Of a stretch of 7,671 nt of DNA, positions 7,115 to 7,671 are shown in pieces. Under the pieces are notes generated by a model. The model ran no database searches, was not told the DNA's origin, and was given only the letters and a program-made list of their open reading frames with translations. Location of the stretch: NCBI GenBank assembly GCA_016845285.1, contig JAERSX010000521.1:1-7671 (forward strand). Reading direction: 5' to 3'. Each line of letters starts with the position of its first letter. The first letter of the stretch is position 1. The translations under genes were made by a program, and so were the position numbers. The DNA is from Deltaproteobacteria bacterium. GTDB lineage: Bacteria; Myxococcota_A; UBA796; UBA2385.

Positions 7115-7116
7115 GG
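7112..7116 (+). promoter_or_regulatory. Possible ribosome-binding site AGGGG for a TTG start at 7122
   Basis: AGGGG lies 5 bp before TTG at 7122. It is the main reason for preferring this start, because no in-frame ATG or GTG lies between 7122 and the hydrophobic signal segment. AGGGG also forms one arm of the palindrome AGGGGTCCCCT, which could hide it in the mRNA. Confidence 0.35.
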
Positions 7117-7121
7117 TCCCC

Positions 7122-7671
7122 TTGACCCGCACGAACGCGCCCGCCGGCTCCGCCGCCGCCGACCATGAGTCCATCAGCAGCACGTCGCTGCCTGCTTGGC
7201 GATGCGCCGTCTGGATGGCAGCCACAGCGCTCACCGGCTGCGTCACCCCGCCCACCGACCCGGCCGACTCCATCGACGACACCGGCACCATGTCGGAGTG
7301 GGTGGAGGTGGACAACTGCACCCTCGACGACAGCCGCTTCGGAGAGGCCAGCGCCACCCTCGCCGAGGTGGAGACGGTGGTGAACCTGAGCTGGGAGACC
7401 CCCGAAGAGGTCGTGTCTTTCGTTGTCTTCGGTGAGGAAGGCGAGACGCTGCTGCGCACGCCGGCCTCCCTGTCGCCCACCTCCAGCCACACCGCCCTGC
7501 TGCGGGGTCTGCACGCCTCGACCGAGGTGCACTACCGCCTCGTCATCAAGGACGACGACGGCCTGGTCTGCTCGAAGGAGCACGCCACCGAGACGGGCAC
7601 TCTCCCCTCGGCCCTGCCGCTCTTCACCTTCACCGAGGGGGAGTCCGAAGCGAACCACGGCTACGTGATGA
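7122..7671 (+). CDS. Lipoprotein, probable aryl-sulfate sulfotransferase-like protein (3' truncated)
   Basis: The frame stays open to the window end, giving about 183 codons. A lipoprotein signal is visible: Arg27, a hydrophobic run and lipobox L-T-G-C ending at Cys40 (7239-7241), followed by a Pro/Asp/Thr linker ('TPPTDPADSIDDTG'). A beta-rich, fibronectin-III-like segment follows ('VNLSWETPEEVVSFVV' to 'VHYRLVIKDDDGLVC'), then 'TGTLPSALPLFTF' leading into 'NHGYVM'. That transition resembles, from memory, the start of the propeller domain in myxobacterial arylsulfotransferase (ASST) lipoproteins. The catalytic region would lie beyond the window, so the assignment is tentative. The start is uncertain: TTG at 7122 gives an unusually long (27-residue) N-region, while ATG at 7215 leaves too short a signal with no positive charge. 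An out-of-frame ATG at 7202 begins M-R-R-L, which would make a normal lipoprotein start if one base had been lost or gained. Confidence 0.55.
   Translation, partial: MTRTNAPAGSAAADHESISSTSLPAWRCAVWMAATALTGCVTPPTDPADSIDDTGTMSEWVEVDNCTLDDSRFGEASATLAEVETVVNLSWETPEEVVSFVVFGEEGETLLRTPASLSPTSSHTALLRGLHASTEVHYRLVIKDDDGLVCSKEHATETGTLPSALPLFTFTEGESEANHGYVM

Larger units (their letters stand above)
7031..7121. promoter_or_regulatory. Divergent intergenic region with paired short repeats
   Basis: This stretch separates two divergent genes, so promoters in both directions should lie here. Its 7045-7090 part is visibly richer in A and T than the rest of the window. It holds two direct-repeat pairs (ACAATG and GATCAGG) and two copies of the palindrome TGATCA (7059-7064 and 7094-7099). 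I could not assign a convincing -35/-10 pair on either strand. A regulator binding site is possible but unproven. Confidence 0.4.

Noticed and set aside
7097..7658. Minus-strand open frames opposite the 3' lipoprotein gene
   Set aside because: The plus strand has a lipobox, a linker and a beta-rich domain in one continuous frame. The minus-strand translations have no domain features.

Overview
The window is about 7.7 kb of very GC-rich, densely coding bacterial DNA, with no RNA genes, insertion sequences or CRISPR array that I can see. The gene content suggests a deltaproteobacterial, Myxococcota-like organism: an AgmX/PglI-type C-terminal domain, lipoproteins with short Asp/Glu/Pro-rich linkers, a cytochrome-fused copper monooxygenase and an apparent aryl-sulfotransferase lipoprotein. 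This placement is inference from gene families, not from a marker gene.

Layout. Positions 1-234 hold the 3' end of a gene ending in an AgmX/PglI (TonB-C-like) domain. Positions 291-3494 are a tightly overlapping three-gene unit: a Tat-exported molybdopterin large subunit (IorB type), its two-[2Fe-2S] small subunit (IorA type) and a secreted diheme cytochrome c. After 69 bp comes a type I Baeyer-Villiger-like flavin monooxygenase (3564-5033). After 34 bp comes a lipoprotein carrying a cytochrome c domain fused to a type II copper monooxygenase (PHM/DBH-like) core (5068-6342). All five genes point the same way and may form one transcription unit. A convergent gene (6373-7020, minus strand) encodes a receiver-like protein that has lost its phosphorylation residues. 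A roughly 100-bp divergent intergenic region with short direct repeats separates it from a lipoprotein gene (from about 7122) that runs off the window and looks like the start of an aryl-sulfate sulfotransferase.

How the genes may work together. The molybdenum enzyme, its diheme cytochrome and the copper monooxygenase should all act outside the cytoplasm (Tat, Sec and lipoprotein signals), while the flavin monooxygenase has no signal and should be cytoplasmic. The combination brings together C-H hydroxylation (Cu), hydroxylation or aldehyde oxidation using water (Mo) and ketone-to-ester oxygen insertion (FAD/NADPH). That is consistent with stepwise oxidation of a hydrophobic or aromatic substrate, but no substrate can be read from the sequence. 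The most noteworthy points are the cytochrome-copper monooxygenase fusion lying next to a Baeyer-Villiger monooxygenase and a molybdenum hydroxylase, and the degenerate receiver protein.
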